Shown piece after piece: positions 35,956 to 47,023 of a DNA stretch of 64,000 nt. Below the pieces are notes generated by a model, which saw only the letters and a list, made by a program, of their open reading frames with translations, was not told the DNA's origin and ran no database searches. Every line of letters begins with the position of its first letter. The stretch's first letter is position 1. The DNA comes from Xanthoparmelia taractica (taxonomy: Eukaryota; Ascomycota; Lecanoromycetes; Lecanorales; Parmeliaceae): contig MU853188.1 of the NCBI GenBank assembly GCA_033085395.1, forward strand, positions 1 to 64,000. The letters run 5' to 3'. The translations under genes and the position numbers were made by a program.

Positions 35956-37252
35956 TTATTACAACCCTTTTTTTGATAGAGAATTTTGAAGGATTTGATG
36001 ATCAAATCTGGATCCCGGACAAATACAGCGGGCGCGGCTCGCTAGCGCTAATGCAGGGGATGAACGCAATGGGCTACCACGCTACAAATCTTGGTGGTGT
36101 GGTCGCGATTTGTAGCCTTACCTCGTATGTCGTATCATCTTATCTTCCTTCCCTTTGCTCTATACTTTTATCAATGCGGGATATGACGGATATTGTATAC
36201 TACAGTTGTAAGTTACATGAATGTCTCACTCGTTACACCGGGTGTTCTATCAATCCTCTACGCAGTCAATTCCTCAGTAGCTATTGGCAAGATCAAAAGT
36301 CCACGTTAAGGTCCTGTGTGTATTTAAGGAATCTAGGTCGTGGACAACGATGGGGACATATTTGGTAAAGAGTCCACATACGCTGAATGAATGGTTGCGT
36401 GCCCAATGAGTTGAGCTCGACACTGTATTGGGATGCAGGTTGGTATTCAAGAGGCCCTAGCCATCTTCGCCAGGCTGGACACCTCTTTTGCGTGCTCTAG
36501 AGCACAGAGTGACATACCTTGACGCCTAAGAGAAGAAGCCGTCTCGAGAGAAGCGGCCTCCCCGTTCCAGGCCTACATCAACTTCTCTTCGTCTCGACCC
36601 TGCCGACTCCTGAATTTGGATTGCCCAGGCATTTTCGAAGCACAAGAAAAAGCCTCTAGCCACACCTATGCGCTAGACCACCTCTATTCAGTCCAGCTGC
36701 GGGTGGATCTTTGGCTTAGGTCTTGCGGTTGCGCTCTCCAAGTCACTCCCACGTGGTAAGCGTCAGCGTCAAGTCGTGTGCTCGGCAAAGCTATACGCGG
36801 TAAGCGTGATCAGCTTTGAGAGCGCTGTGAAGATAATTTTGATGGATCTCATCACGAGCACGCGATGAGTGTTTGCACCATCCTTAAACGCTTTCGGATC
36901 GAGCGTCAACACTTCCCCGCCCCACTTCCGAAATTGCTCCCAGACCTTGTCACTACCACGTGATGAAGCTATATCAATTCGAGGTTTCTGAACTGGCTTT
37001 CTTTGAAATATAGGTAAACAAATGCTCAGAAAACTAATAGATTCGAAGATGCTAAGAGGGACGCCAGTGGTCGGTATGATTGAACCCAGCTTTTGACCAC
37101 TCCTTTAAGTCCTTACGATGGCGTGAATGATGAGATCATGGCAGCATGGCCATTGTTGACCATTAAAGGACGGCCTCCCTAAGTACGCGCACAGGCGTAG
37201 AAAAAGCTCGGCTGGGATAACGCTGTATCTTAACGTCAATCCATGTCGCTAA
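35956..37252. other. Long intergenic stretch with unexplained open frames
   Basis: No gene could be assigned. On the minus strand a frame lacking an upstream ATG stays open from about 37110 to a stop at 36769 (about 113 codons, including DKVWEQFRKWGGEVLTLD). On the plus strand a second ATG-less frame is open at about 36520-36760. Either could be a relic or an exon of an unrecognised gene. Confidence 0.35.
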
Positions 37253-38340
37253 TTAGCCAGCATCAAGATATTTTTGCTTCGACCTCTGTCTTCTCATGTC
37301 TTTGTCACTTCTGCGAGCGTGACTTAGGCTGCTGCCCAGACCTTCAGAGTCTCGACTATCTCTTTCAAGGTTGCTTTCTGTGACATGATCTAGCATAAAC
37401 TTTCCAAGCAGGCCGTTCCTCCATCTTTGAATAATCCAGAGTGCTGATGCATCCACCTCCGGTGTGCCACCTTTTTGTAGCCTTCCAGTCTTCCGTGCCA
37501 CAGCGCTCAGAAATTCATTGACATCGTTTGTAGGCAACGAATAATCCGCGTAGATCGCTGGATTATAGATGTTCATCTGATATAGTAGGTAGTCTGCTAA
37601 AGTTGTGGGAGCAATAATGGTGTCCTTCACGCTTCCACACAGGGCAAGCTTAAGCATGGATTCTGCATGCGGCACATACGGGACAAAAACTCCAGGTGTA
37701 TCCATCAAGTAGACACCCTCATTGCTCTCATCCCCTTCGATAATCTTGACCGTCGTCCCAATCTTGCGAGTCACTCCAGGTTGAGCGCCAGTGTGTGCCG
37801 CTTTCCCCTTGTGGACACCAACCTGCCGCAGTGCATTCAGCAGAGAGGATTTTCCCACATTGGGCATCCCAACAACCATCATCCTGGAGCCCATCAGGGA
37901 GTCTCTTGCTGTAGCACGGTCTCGAGCGAAGTTGAGGACTTTACGCACAGAGCTTTTATCCCTATAGTCGGAGAAAAGGACCGAGCTGGGCTGTTGCCAT
38001 TTTTGGATGAGCCGTTCTCTCTGTAGAAGTTAGCCTTCACAATCACTTCGCCGATGTGCATGTCTTGCAACGTACATACAATTCTGTCCCGCTGTCTGCC
38101 TTCACTGCCTAGATCCTGCTTTGTGTAGACAATCAATCTTTCCCTCCCAGCTAGATTTTCCTCAAAGAGCGGGTTACGCGATGTAATTGGTACCCGATAG
38201 TCTCGGCATTCAATGACCAGATCTATGTGGTTCAGCATCGTCTTCATCTTGGTTAGACCTGCGCGGTGATGGCCTAGAAAGTAGGAGCGAGGGAGTGAGT
38301 CGAGGGTCGGAAAGACCGTTCGGGGTACGAAGGAAGCCAT
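37253..38340 (-). CDS. MTG1: Mitochondrial ribosome-associated GTPase MTG1
   Basis: Exons 38340-38080 and 38020-37253 join to 342 residues. This is a circularly permuted YlqF/RbgA-type GTPase: G4 comes first (IVYTKQDL), then G1 VVGMPNVGKSSLLNAL, G2 PGVTRK and G3 LMDTPGVFVP. The N-terminal FLGHHRAGLTKMKTMLNHIDLVIECRDYRVPITSRNP segment (read here in pieces) is typical of Mtg1. It acts in assembly of the mitochondrial large ribosomal subunit at the inner membrane. The C-terminal 50 residues are basic (RRSDKDMRRQRSKQKYLDAG). Confidence 0.93.
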
Positions 38341-38479
38341 TTGGGCCGGCGCGAGAGCAGGCCATCATGTGGGATAATCTTCCCGCCCCATAGCCTGCAC
38401 AGTACCTTCTTGAAGTTGGGGAGAAAGCGTGGAACTGTGTTGCTTTGGAACTCTAGCTGAGCATGCCAAGCCTGGGTAT
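38341..38479. other. Upstream region of MTG1
   Basis: GC-normal flank leading into the AT-rich block. Nothing specific is recognised. Confidence 0.4.
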
Positions 38480-39180
38480 GAGAAACGGGTACTCTAAATA
38501 TTTAGCGTTCCTTAGCGTTGCGCTTCTTCTTTAGCCTACGCTACTACTTTTAGTAAGTAAATAGTGGAGATAGACTCGCTATTTATTATCTTACTACTTT
38601 ATCGTCTAATCCCGCTATCTAGCTAGCTATCTATCTAACGCGTAAACTATATAAATCTCTATCTCGCTCGATATCTATTTATTTATCTCGCTATCGTCTT
38701 ATTATTTTCTTACTTATTACGAGATATTTTATATACTTAATAACTCTAATAAATTTTATATTATATAATTCGTCTCTTTAATCTTTTAAAAGCGATAGTC
38801 TTATTAGCGAAGTAACTTTAAACGTATTAACTATATATAATAAATATTTAGAGTAGAAATAAGAGTATATATTACGGGTATACGTGCTGGTAATTATATC
38901 CCTAAGCCAAAAGAGCGCCGAGCCTCGCCTGTGACAGCAAGATTCGTCTAGCATACTACTTATTCCATGCCACTATAAATCTACGTATCTTAAATGAACG
39001 CGAATACTCGTATTAATAGTATAGATAATAATCTAAAAGAGCTTAAATCGAAAGACTCTAATCATCTAGTATCGATCTTCCGTATAGCGATGAACTATTA
39101 AGTAAAGTTAAAAATAACTATTTGCTATATACTGTAATTAATAAAAAAATTGAGACTATGGAAAAGCTTGGCAGCATTTT
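38480..39180. repeat. AT-rich, TpA-rich block resembling RIP-mutated repeat DNA
   Basis: From about 38490 to 39130 the sequence is dominated by TA, TAT, CTA and TTA steps (for example runs of CTAGCTAGCTATCTATCTA) with no ORF, and contrasts sharply with MTG1 on one side. A short GC-normal island lies near 38890-38970. This composition is what repeat-induced point mutation leaves in old transposon copies. The identity of the original repeat is not recognisable. Confidence 0.6.
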
Positions 39181-39262
39181 TTTCGGTGCACACTTTCTTG
39201 TGTGAGTAGGAACTTGTCTTCCCCATTCATCTCCTGCTTTGCAAATATCGCGAATCATCACC

Positions 39263-40884
39263 ATGTCCAAAGGCCGAGTCTGCCTGTAAGTGGAAGTGCT
39301 GATGATGACATTCGTCGTGGCTAAGTTCATCAGTGCCTACTCTGGAGGGTTCGACACGTCCATAATCTTGAAATGGCTCGTCCTTCAAGGGTACACGGTC
39401 GTCTGTTTCCTTGCCGACGTTGGCCAGGCGGACGCTGCGGGTGCCGCCGTGATCGAGAAGAAGGCTCTGCTGCTGGGCGCCGAGCGCATGGTCATTGTGG
39501 ATCTTCAGAGGATTTTTGTAGAGCAGCTCGTGTTCAGAGCCGTGCAATGCAATGCCATCTACGGAGATCGCTACCTCCTGGGCACCTCGCTAGCCCGCCC
39601 TGTAATTGCGAGAGGCCAAGTCCAGGTCGCCGAGCAATTCGAGTGCTAATTCCTTTCGCACGGATGTTAGCTTACTGATGGTTAGAGATGAGCTTGAAAG
39701 TCCTTATTGACGTATCTTCTAGGCACCGGTAAAGGCAATGATCAAGTGCGCTTCAAACTCGCCTTCAAGGCCCTCAACCCCTCGCTTCAAGTCATCGCTC
39801 CTTAGCAGCTGTCCGAATTCTACGACAAGTTCCGTGGCCGACAAGATCTCCTCAAGTTTGCTGCTGAGAATAACATCCCTGTCTTGTCGTCCCCAAAGGC
39901 TCCTTGGTCCATGGATGAAAATCTCGTGCATTGCTCATACGAAGCCGGCATCCTTGAAGACGCTGATCACACACCGGTACGTCTTCTATAAATTTCTTCG
40001 TTTCGGGGCTGTCTTTGGCAATGTATTATGAAGCGATGCTTCTTCCTGGCTTCACATTTGATAAAGACTGCGGATAGTTCGAGCTTATTCAATGGCATTT
40101 GCTAATTGTCACTCAGCCCAAGGACCTCTGGAAGATGACCCTGGATCCTCTCGACACCGCTGATTCTCTCACCGAGTTCAGCATCCACTTTGAAAAGGGT
40201 GTTTTAGTCAAGGTTATCCTTGGCGAACAGGAGGCCACCGACTCGGTCGAGTTATTTAAACTGCTTAACAAGATTGGTCACGATAACGGAGTAGGACGCA
40301 TCGACATTGTGCTGACGCGATCAGTGGGTATTAAGTCGCGAGGTTGTTACGACACGCTAGGGCTTATAATAGCGTAAGTAATCTATCTTCAATTTCTTTC
40401 TTTCCATACATGGTTTTCCCTCAGTCACGAGGTCCTGCATGATCAAACGTATCTGCTAATTCTCAGCCGCAGCCGCCTGGGGAGCTTCGCGACCAATTCG
40501 TCACGCGGTCTTGGTCGCGCCAATTGTATAATGGAATGTATTTCAGCCCTGAACGCGAATTTGTAGAGAACAGTGTCATCTTCTCTCAACGAAATGTCAC
40601 TGGTCAAGTCAGAATGATGGCGTACAAAGGCAACGTGAGACAGTCCCCGAACATTTCCTTCCGTTGAAATAATTGGTTGCTAGCAGCGGTTTTCTCGTCA
40701 GGTCTACGTACTCGGCCGCTCAAGCGATGCTAGCAACCTCTACGACGAGCAGGATGCTTCTATGGACTCACTTGAAGGCTTCAGCCCCTCTGACTCTACT
40801 GGGTTTATTGAAATCAATGCGCTGCGCCTCAAGAAATCCGGCCTGCAAAAGCAGAAAGACGGACAACCTCTTACTCATATTTGA
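39263..40884 (+). pseudogene. Argininosuccinate synthase pseudogene
   Basis: The start MSKGRVCL|AYSGGFDTS (intron 39286 to about 39330) and later segments TGKGNDQVRFKLAF, NNIPVLSSPKAPWSMDENLVHCSYEAGILEDADHTP, WKMTLDPLD, IGHDNGVGRIDIV, GIKSRGCYDT, FSPEREFVENSVIFSQRNV and VLGRSSDASNLYD follow argininosuccinate synthase in order. It is broken: a stop follows VAEQFEC near 39646, the next donor reads TG|TTAGCT without GT, a second in-frame stop replaces the Trp after VIAP near 39803 (TGG to TAG), and about 18 residues after CYDTLGLIIA are missing. The enzyme normally makes argininosuccinate from citrulline and aspartate. This copy cannot encode it; a functional gene should exist elsewhere. Confidence 0.9.
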
Positions 40885-41069
40885 GCCTTGATGCTCGATG
40901 TTGTCAGTTGCTGGGTATTTCGACATTTGAAAGCTCCGTCTGCTCTAGCCTGGCAGACAATGCTTTGGTTTGAAATTTGCCTCGCTACAGTGGGACTGAG
41001 GGTTAGTGTGTCGCTAATCGCATTTGTTGTTTCGTAGGCTATCGCCTGCTGGATATCGCATTCATCCTT

Positions 41070-41667
41070 TCATGGGCGCATGTAGCTATTCATAGCCATG
41101 CCATGGCCATGGCGAATAGGAGAACCGTTCGCCGGGCAGGTATATAGAGGCCTGATTCCGCCTGCAGGTGCCTCTTCATTCGAATACATCTCTTTCAGAG
41201 CCACTCCATTGTTTTCTTCCCGGCCGCCCACTCCATGTACATAGCTAGCTAGTCTATCACTCCAGGTCATGTCGCTCAGATAGGGGAGTTTTCTTTTCTT
41301 GGCACTGAGCATGAGAGTATGGAGATATGCCTTTTCCAGGCCTCTATCTGACCTGCTGGCTCGGGGCTGGGGACCGGGCAATCACATTTGTGTATAGCTT
41401 CATGTTCCATTTGTGAGAAGGTCGATTTGCGAGCACTAGTCCTTGCTTTTAGGTCGTCTCCAAATTACTTCTTGACTCGATAACAGGCGATAGTACTTGT
41501 TTTGATCTTGAGTCGAGAGGAATACGTTTGTCACATATGGGAACCTCTATTTGTTTCTTGAGTGATATCTTTTCTCTCCAGAGGTCCGGCCCTATCCTTC
41601 GCCAGACTTTGTTCCAGAGTTCAAGGTCACTCGCTGCCTTGTCGAGAGCTTCTTCACTAATAAACAT
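41070..41667 (-). CDS. Hypothetical small protein
   Basis: Exons 41667-41497 and 41366-41070 join in phase across a 130-bp intron (GTACTA..CCCCAG) to 155 residues starting MFISEEALDKAASDLELWNK. The first exon has an amphipathic, charged composition that looks coding (WRRIGPDLWREKISLKKQIE). The second is less convincing. No family recognised, no signal peptide or membrane segment. It lies between the argininosuccinate synthase pseudogene and the Myb-like gene and could itself be a relic. Confidence 0.3.
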
Positions 41668-41741
41668 TCTCTATTAAACTTTATGGCAAATCACATCATC
41701 ACATAAGGGTCACGGCTGCTCAGCTTTGAGCTTTCTCCATT

Positions 41742-42960
41742 TTAACCTCGGCTGCCGGTGCCGGCGTGACCTGCTTGTGCCCAATCAGGTCCGCGTTTGC
41801 GAAGCGAGTTGTACTGCCTCCTTAAAGAAAGCGGACTACGTCGGAATCCAAATCTCGTCTCAAATAGAGAGGCCACGTTGTCCCAATCAGTTGCCAGCTT
41901 ATTCAGACCGGCAGCTTCTTGTACCAGCCAGGCGCTTTGCTGAGTATTCCATGGCTCCCATTGTCGCATTCGAGTATTGGCCTGCTTCTGTAAGGCTTGG
42001 AAGCGTGCCCATAAGGCCCGGTTTGTCCGCTGGGTTCCAAATTTCACCGCTGTTTCAGCAGCAATGTCCTTCCAGTCTGCATTTTCCATTCTTCTCTGGT
42101 GAACCCAATCTTCTTCTTCCGGTGTCCAACTTTTGCCGGTCCTTCTGGTAGGGAACAGTAAGGACTGAAGCCTAGAATTTTTAGATCGTTGAGCCCACCT
42201 AGACTTGCTGCTATCAGGCGCGGCGGGATTAAATTTATACCGCATGGTCTCGAACTGGGTTTTCGACTCCTCACTCGTCCTGTGAGTCTTGAACTTTTCG
42301 TTGAAAGGCTCGACCATTTGGATCCACGAGGTCCCTCGCTGTGTGGCCTTAACAAGCCACCTTCTCTGTTGGAAGTTCCAGTCGTCACTGAAGGATTTCC
42401 AGTTCAAGTTTCTTATGCACTCTTGCTTGAATGCGTTTCGTGATCGAGTCACACCAAACTGGATTACAAATTGCCTCGACATTTTCTCCCAATCGGTTTC
42501 GCCGTGAGGAAAGGTGGAAACCACCCAATCCTTCTGCTCCTTGGTCCAACGTGGCTTGGATAGTTTTCCAAGACCATCCTGGATCCTCTGGTCAGGGTTG
42601 TCCTTTGCACTCCCTCTTCTGGACTTTTTCTGCGCTCTCTCCTCCGCTACATTCTCATGGTCGGTAGGTCGTTTCCTGCTGCGCCGCGTTTTCGAGCTGA
42701 CTGGCACTAGCGACAGTGACTTTGTCCACTGCAGTGGCTCCGTCGTAGATTCGAGTACTATGATGAGCCTCAGGCCTCTCTCTAAAGCATGTTTGGCAGC
42801 TTTGACTGTCATCAAGCCAACCTTGAGCGTACGCCTCTTCCCATAAATCTGCGATCAAGACTCCGTACCAATTTGCAATCGTTTCCTCGCCGAATTGGGC
42901 ACCGCAGAGAGAATGCAACCTTTCCAGAACATCCGACATCGAATTATTGTGGGTCATCAT
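41742..42960 (-). CDS. Protein with four tandem Myb/SANT-like repeats
   Basis: A likely model is exons 42960-42759 and 42706-41742 with a 52-bp intron (GTACTC..GCTAG) giving 388 residues; an upstream exon is possible. The N-terminal 65 residues are acidic and Trp-containing (FGEETIANWYGVLIADLWEE). A basic segment follows (SSKTRRSRKRPTDH, EERAQKKSRRG), likely a nuclear signal. Then come four about 50-residue units with the Trp-spaced pattern of Myb/SANT: WTKEQKDWVVSTFPHG..W; WNFQQRRWLVKATQRGTSW; WTPEEEDWVHQRRMENADW; WNTQQSAWLVQEA..DW, each followed by a FxxxF/FG-R..R helix. This suggests a DNA-binding nuclear protein. Target genes unknown. It sits beside RIP-like DNA and a pseudogene, a typical setting for lineage-specific genes. 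Confidence 0.7.
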
Positions 42961-44687
42961 TACTTGAAGATCTTGGTATACCAACGATCGCTGCACAAGA
43001 CTCTCTCTTGGATAGCTTTGGGAACTAAGCGAACGAGCTCAATGAGTTCGATTCCTGCTTTGGCTTAAAACAGTGTTGAAAGCAGAAGAGATGACAACAC
43101 CCTCCCAGGTTTGAATCGGTCTATAAAAGATTTCAGTGCTCGCACGCGTAGCAAAGAAGACTCGGATACTCACTTCCGAGATCCATTATCGAAGGCCCGT
43201 TTTTCGCCTGTGTTAAGGATCAAATAACAACTGAGTTATAATATAGTATGAATAGATTGATTATATAGTTATTAAAGTAATAATAAACTAGCTAAGTACG
43301 ATTTAGTCTGGATGTCATAGAAAAGAACGTGTTATTCTAGGGAAAAACTATACTTTGCGCACTTGAGTCACATCGCTTCCGTCGCAGCAATAGACCATTT
43401 CAAATAGACTACTCGCATAGCTTCATTTGTGTCTTTAGTCGCTTTCTCCATCCCACTGGTAGTATTCACGAGGATCCTTCCCATGAAGCAGAAACGCCCG
43501 TGACGCCAATACCGCGGCCTTCCACACAAGCAGGGCCATGTTTCCATGTCTCGATCGCTGCCAGAGCTGCCAGAGCCAGAAACAAAATCCCAACCGCAGG
43601 CATTAACTCTAGGGGTGCATTTCAGGACCATGTGACATGCACGTATGTCTCAACGGATCTAGTCCGGCCTTGCGATACAGAAGATCTCGGCTAAAGCCCC
43701 GCTGGAAGGGATTAACGTGGCCGTTGCTTAACCTACCTTATCATGCCCAACAGAAGTCCCTTCAACTTCAATACACGCGCCTTCGGGGAACAAGGGAACT
43801 GCTCCAGGGTCCACGGCTACAGTGTCTACCTTCCGCCGAATCCTTAAAGCCGACATGTTCCTATCTTCATTCCCCAAAATCCGCCATCGAATCGCTTGTC
43901 TATTTTGGAGTCTCGACTACGGCGAATGAAGCCGTTTTTAGACTATAATTCCGAGCCGTGTGTCAGCTGGCAAGGAACGGAAGTGCATTATTCACCGACA
44001 CCGTCCTTTTAGACTGGTCTTGTGGTGGAGGCGTAGTGCAGTATTTTGAAAATGCCGCTGGCTATAGGAGTCGTAGGCACTGGAAACCTCGATTCCTGGC
44101 TTCCAGTTCGATTGACGGGGGAGGCGTGCGGGAGGCGTGTTACTTATAGCGTGGGATCTAAGAAAAGAGTGTGTGAGCTAAGGGTCTACTCAAGGACGAT
44201 TGGGATAGGAAGACAGCAAGGGATGTCGAAGACTTAATAATGGTCGTGATATTCCGCCAGTAGAGGCTTTACCCGATTTGGGACTAGCGTAGTCACCTTG
44301 CCGAATATAAGTTAGTAATTCACGTAGGCCGTGTAATGCCAAAACTCCCGCGCCAAGATCGGATAACGGCCCGCCTAGAGGGTTGCCCGGACGATGCGCA
44401 AGTGTACCTAACTCCAGCCCATTTTGGGCTCAGGCCCCCAAGACAATGCCCAAAAAAATTGATCACACCCTCCTAGAAGACCAAATTTGGGCTCCCCTAT
44501 AGGGCCGTTTCCCCAAAGTAGGATCAGGGTTTGATACTACCGCTGTTCATGACTTTTGTTGCAGACCTCCTCCGAGCAACCCTGATCAAGACACTGGTGC
44601 TGAGCCTCGCCCTCTTGCTCCAAGAGTTGGAGGCATCCTTGTCTTTCACCAAAAACCTGAGGCTTGATCTGTGCTTGCTATGCAGGC
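42961..44687. other. Gene-poor stretch with AT-rich patch
   Basis: About 43220-43350 is AT-rich with RIP-like composition. A minus-strand frame at 43368-43631 (Cys-containing, CLCGRPRYWRHGRFC) is open but has no family or conserved feature. A 10-bp inverted repeat GATCAGGGTT (44523-44532) and AACCCTGATC (44578-44587) lies upstream of the kinase gene. Nothing else is assigned. Confidence 0.35.
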
Positions 44688-45428
44688 ATGGAGCCGGAAA
44701 AGTGCCAAGATGATCTGCCACCTATTGAGGCTCTCCTAGGTGGTGGCGTCTCAGGGGTTATATATGCACTGGATGATGACACTGTCCTCAAAACAGCCAC
44801 GGGACTTTACACCTCTGTCCACGACATTGAAGTTGAACGCAGGATCTACGAAAGGCTCGGTTTTCATCCATGTATACTACGATGTATTCGTGTGGAACCT
44901 CGAGGGCTGGTATTGGAGAGGTTGGTATGCCCATTGCGAAAACATCTACGTGACTTACACCAGAAAGGCGACGTTCCATCGGATGACCATGTGAGGAAAT
45001 GGGCCGGTCAGATAGTTGACGGTCTGGGATATATCCACAGCAAAGGTGTGCTACAAGCGGACATCGGATGCCACAATCTGCTTCTTGATAAGAACGGCGA
45101 TCTTAAGCTTTGCGACTTTGGAGGCGCTTCAATTGACGGGGAGAAGCCCACAGTCTGCTATGAGAGACGTAGTCAGCACCCAAACATCCAAGGTCCTGAT
45201 GTTGGCACAGAGATATTTGCTTTGGGTACTACGCTCTATGAGATGTCGACAGCAAAGCCACCATATTCTAAGATCAACTCGGCCACGGGTGAAATCCAAA
45301 GGCTCTACGCAGCAGGAGAATTTCCCGACGTAGAGCATTTGATGCTCGGAAAGATTGTCCAAAAATGCTGGAGAGGCTCTTACGAAAGTACTGCGGACAT
45401 CGCTTTTGATTTGCGGCAAGTCCGGTGA
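44688..45428 (+). CDS. Divergent small protein kinase
   Basis: Single exon of 246 residues from ATG 44688; a CTATGCAG just upstream could be the acceptor of an earlier exon. It is a compact kinase domain: Gly loop LLGGGVSGVIY, ATP-binding Lys in TVLKTA (Lys35), alphaC region EVERRIYERL, hinge LERLVCPLRKHL, catalytic loop VLQADIGCHNLLLDKNGDLKLCDFGGAS. The HRD motif is replaced by QAD, keeping the catalytic Asp and the Asn (D-x4-N) and a DFG. No APE is seen; GTEIFALGTTLYEMSTAKPPY marks the F-helix region with Asp replaced. Activity is plausible but not certain. It resembles expanded fungal families of small kinases of unknown role. No other domains. Confidence 0.75.
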   Translation: MEPEKCQDDLPPIEALLGGGVSGVIYALDDDTVLKTATGLYTSVHDIEVERRIYERLGFHPCILRCIRVEPRGLVLERLVCPLRKHLRDLHQKGDVPSDDHVRKWAGQIVDGLGYIHSKGVLQADIGCHNLLLDKNGDLKLCDFGGASIDGEKPTVCYERRSQHPNIQGPDVGTEIFALGTTLYEMSTAKPPYSKINSATGEIQRLYAAGEFPDVEHLMLGKIVQKCWRGSYESTADIAFDLRQVR

Positions 45429-45716
45429 CAGTCGGTTCTCTTCCTTACCTGTTTCTCCTTGCAAAGTATGGAATGTATCAGCTTTGCATAACTGTCTTAC
45501 CTAAAGCAACCTGATACACGCAAGGGCTTGGCATTGCATGCGCACATCATGCAGACTGCCTTGCACATGCCGTTTATTCGGGGCCTCCTTTGATCAAGGG
45601 TCTTGGCGCATATAAGACGTTTATGGCATCCGCTTTCTCTGTCTTCACATCCAACATCATTCAACTTTTCCTTAAGTCACACTTCGTCTTTAGCCTGCTA
45701 CACTGATACCTTCGAC

Positions 45717-46159
45717 ATGTACCTGCCTCGCCTGACCACTCTCATCATCTATCTCATTACTCTTGCCTCAACCTCGCCCATCGCCTGGCCCGATGACAAG
45801 CTCGAAGAAATCAATGCGCTGCGCGCAAAAGGCGTCTCGGAGGTGAGTTGACTATCGCAAGTGTTAAGCCTCTCCCATTGCTCGTCTTCCTTCTGCAAGC
45901 TTTCTTTATATCGCCAAGTGGACTCGATCCCCTTTCGATTCGCCAATTATGTTCTCTCTCTGACACACTACAGGCCGAAATAGCAGCCCGCAACCCTCGA
46001 CCGCTTACATCTCCCTCGCCTATTCCCCTCTCAGAATCCGTTTCCTTTTTCGGACACTCCATCATGGTTACCGCAGACGTGTCCTCGGACCCTCTAAAGA
46101 AGAGAAGCTTCAGGGAGAGCGTCGGCAGGAGAGGCGAGGAAATTGCACAGAACCTGTAA
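45717..46159 (+). CDS. Small secreted protein
   Basis: Exons 45717-45842 and 45974-46159 join in frame (GTGAGT..TACAG, 131-bp intron) to 103 residues. The first 20 residues (MYLPRLTTLIIYLITLASTS) form a clear signal peptide. The mature part is charged, has no cysteine, and contains a KKR and an RR basic site (DPLKKRSFRESVGRRGEE). A TATA-like ATATAA at about 45610 lies about 105 bp upstream. No family is recognised; a secreted peptide or its precursor is possible. Confidence 0.6.
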
Positions 46160-47023
46160 TCATGTGACTGGGGAGCACGCATCCGTCGCTGATGATCAAA
46201 CAAACATACGGTGGCTTTACCTGTTTCTCTTGCTCGAAACACTGCATTTACACGCTACCTTACAGAGCCTAGACCAGCATGGCGAAACTTTCAGAGTAGG
46301 CTTTATGATCCTCAGTCTTTGCTATTTACCGAAGCATATTCATCATAGCAGTAACGATCGCCACTCTGACCTGCGCCCTTGCCTTAAGACTTGACCCTTT
46401 CTAGCACTTAGCTTGCTCCTGACCTCTGCTCACTAAGCACAACCTCCTTTACTCGCCCAACGGTCTCCCGCTTCGTCCTTACTTGGCCCCGAAGACCTTT
46501 CCCCCCCACAACACACGCAAAAATCAGAACCACAGAGTACAAAGTACCGAATAACAGCCCCCAACTTCTCCATTCACCTTCACCTTGACTTCCTTGCCTG
46601 ATCCTTCCCCCTTCCCCCCGTCCCCCCGTCCCCTTCCCCTGAACCCTCTCTTCCTAATTCACGCCCAAATACATTTCTATACTCGATCATTGACAGCGAT
46701 CACGAAGATGGCAGCTGCACTTTGGAAGATTCTCGCGGGGCCGCGTACACTTAGGGTAGGGTAAAGTGGGCGCCGAGACACTTCGCGTTTGAGCCATTGG
46801 GAGGTTTCATTGAGAATGTCTTTGGTCACGTTTGAGGCCAGGAAATTAGTGCTAGACTTTTCCGAGGCCTAAAATATAAGCTACTTAATGCAAAAGGCCT
46901 GCTCTCGGTCATTTGAGCGTGTTGAAGATGTTCAAATTGGTATATACTGTAGACGCCCATCAATGCAGCGTCCTTCCCCCCCAGGCCCGCAAGCCCCGAA
47001 CCTGTCCGACCTCAAGGTTCCAC
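46160..47023. other. Intergenic with pyrimidine-rich tract
   Basis: About 46430-46660 is CT-rich with runs of C, like a strong promoter or 5' UTR, followed at 46708 by a short open frame MAAALWKILAGPRTLR and a GTAGGG donor-like site, but no second exon was found downstream. The 3' end of the next minus-strand gene begins at 47024. Confidence 0.35.

Noticed and set aside
43021..43065. T-loop-like GAGTTCGATTCCTGC, possible tRNA
   Set aside because: No matching acceptor stem, D arm or anticodon arm in the preceding 75 bases.
44523..44587. 10-bp inverted repeat GATCAGGGTT/AACCCTGATC as a regulatory hairpin
   Set aside because: Arms are short and the loop is 45 bases; likely by chance.
46708..46757. 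Short frame MAAALWKILAGPRTLR followed by a GT donor, possible first exon
   Set aside because: No second exon with a matching phase or recognisable product could be found downstream.
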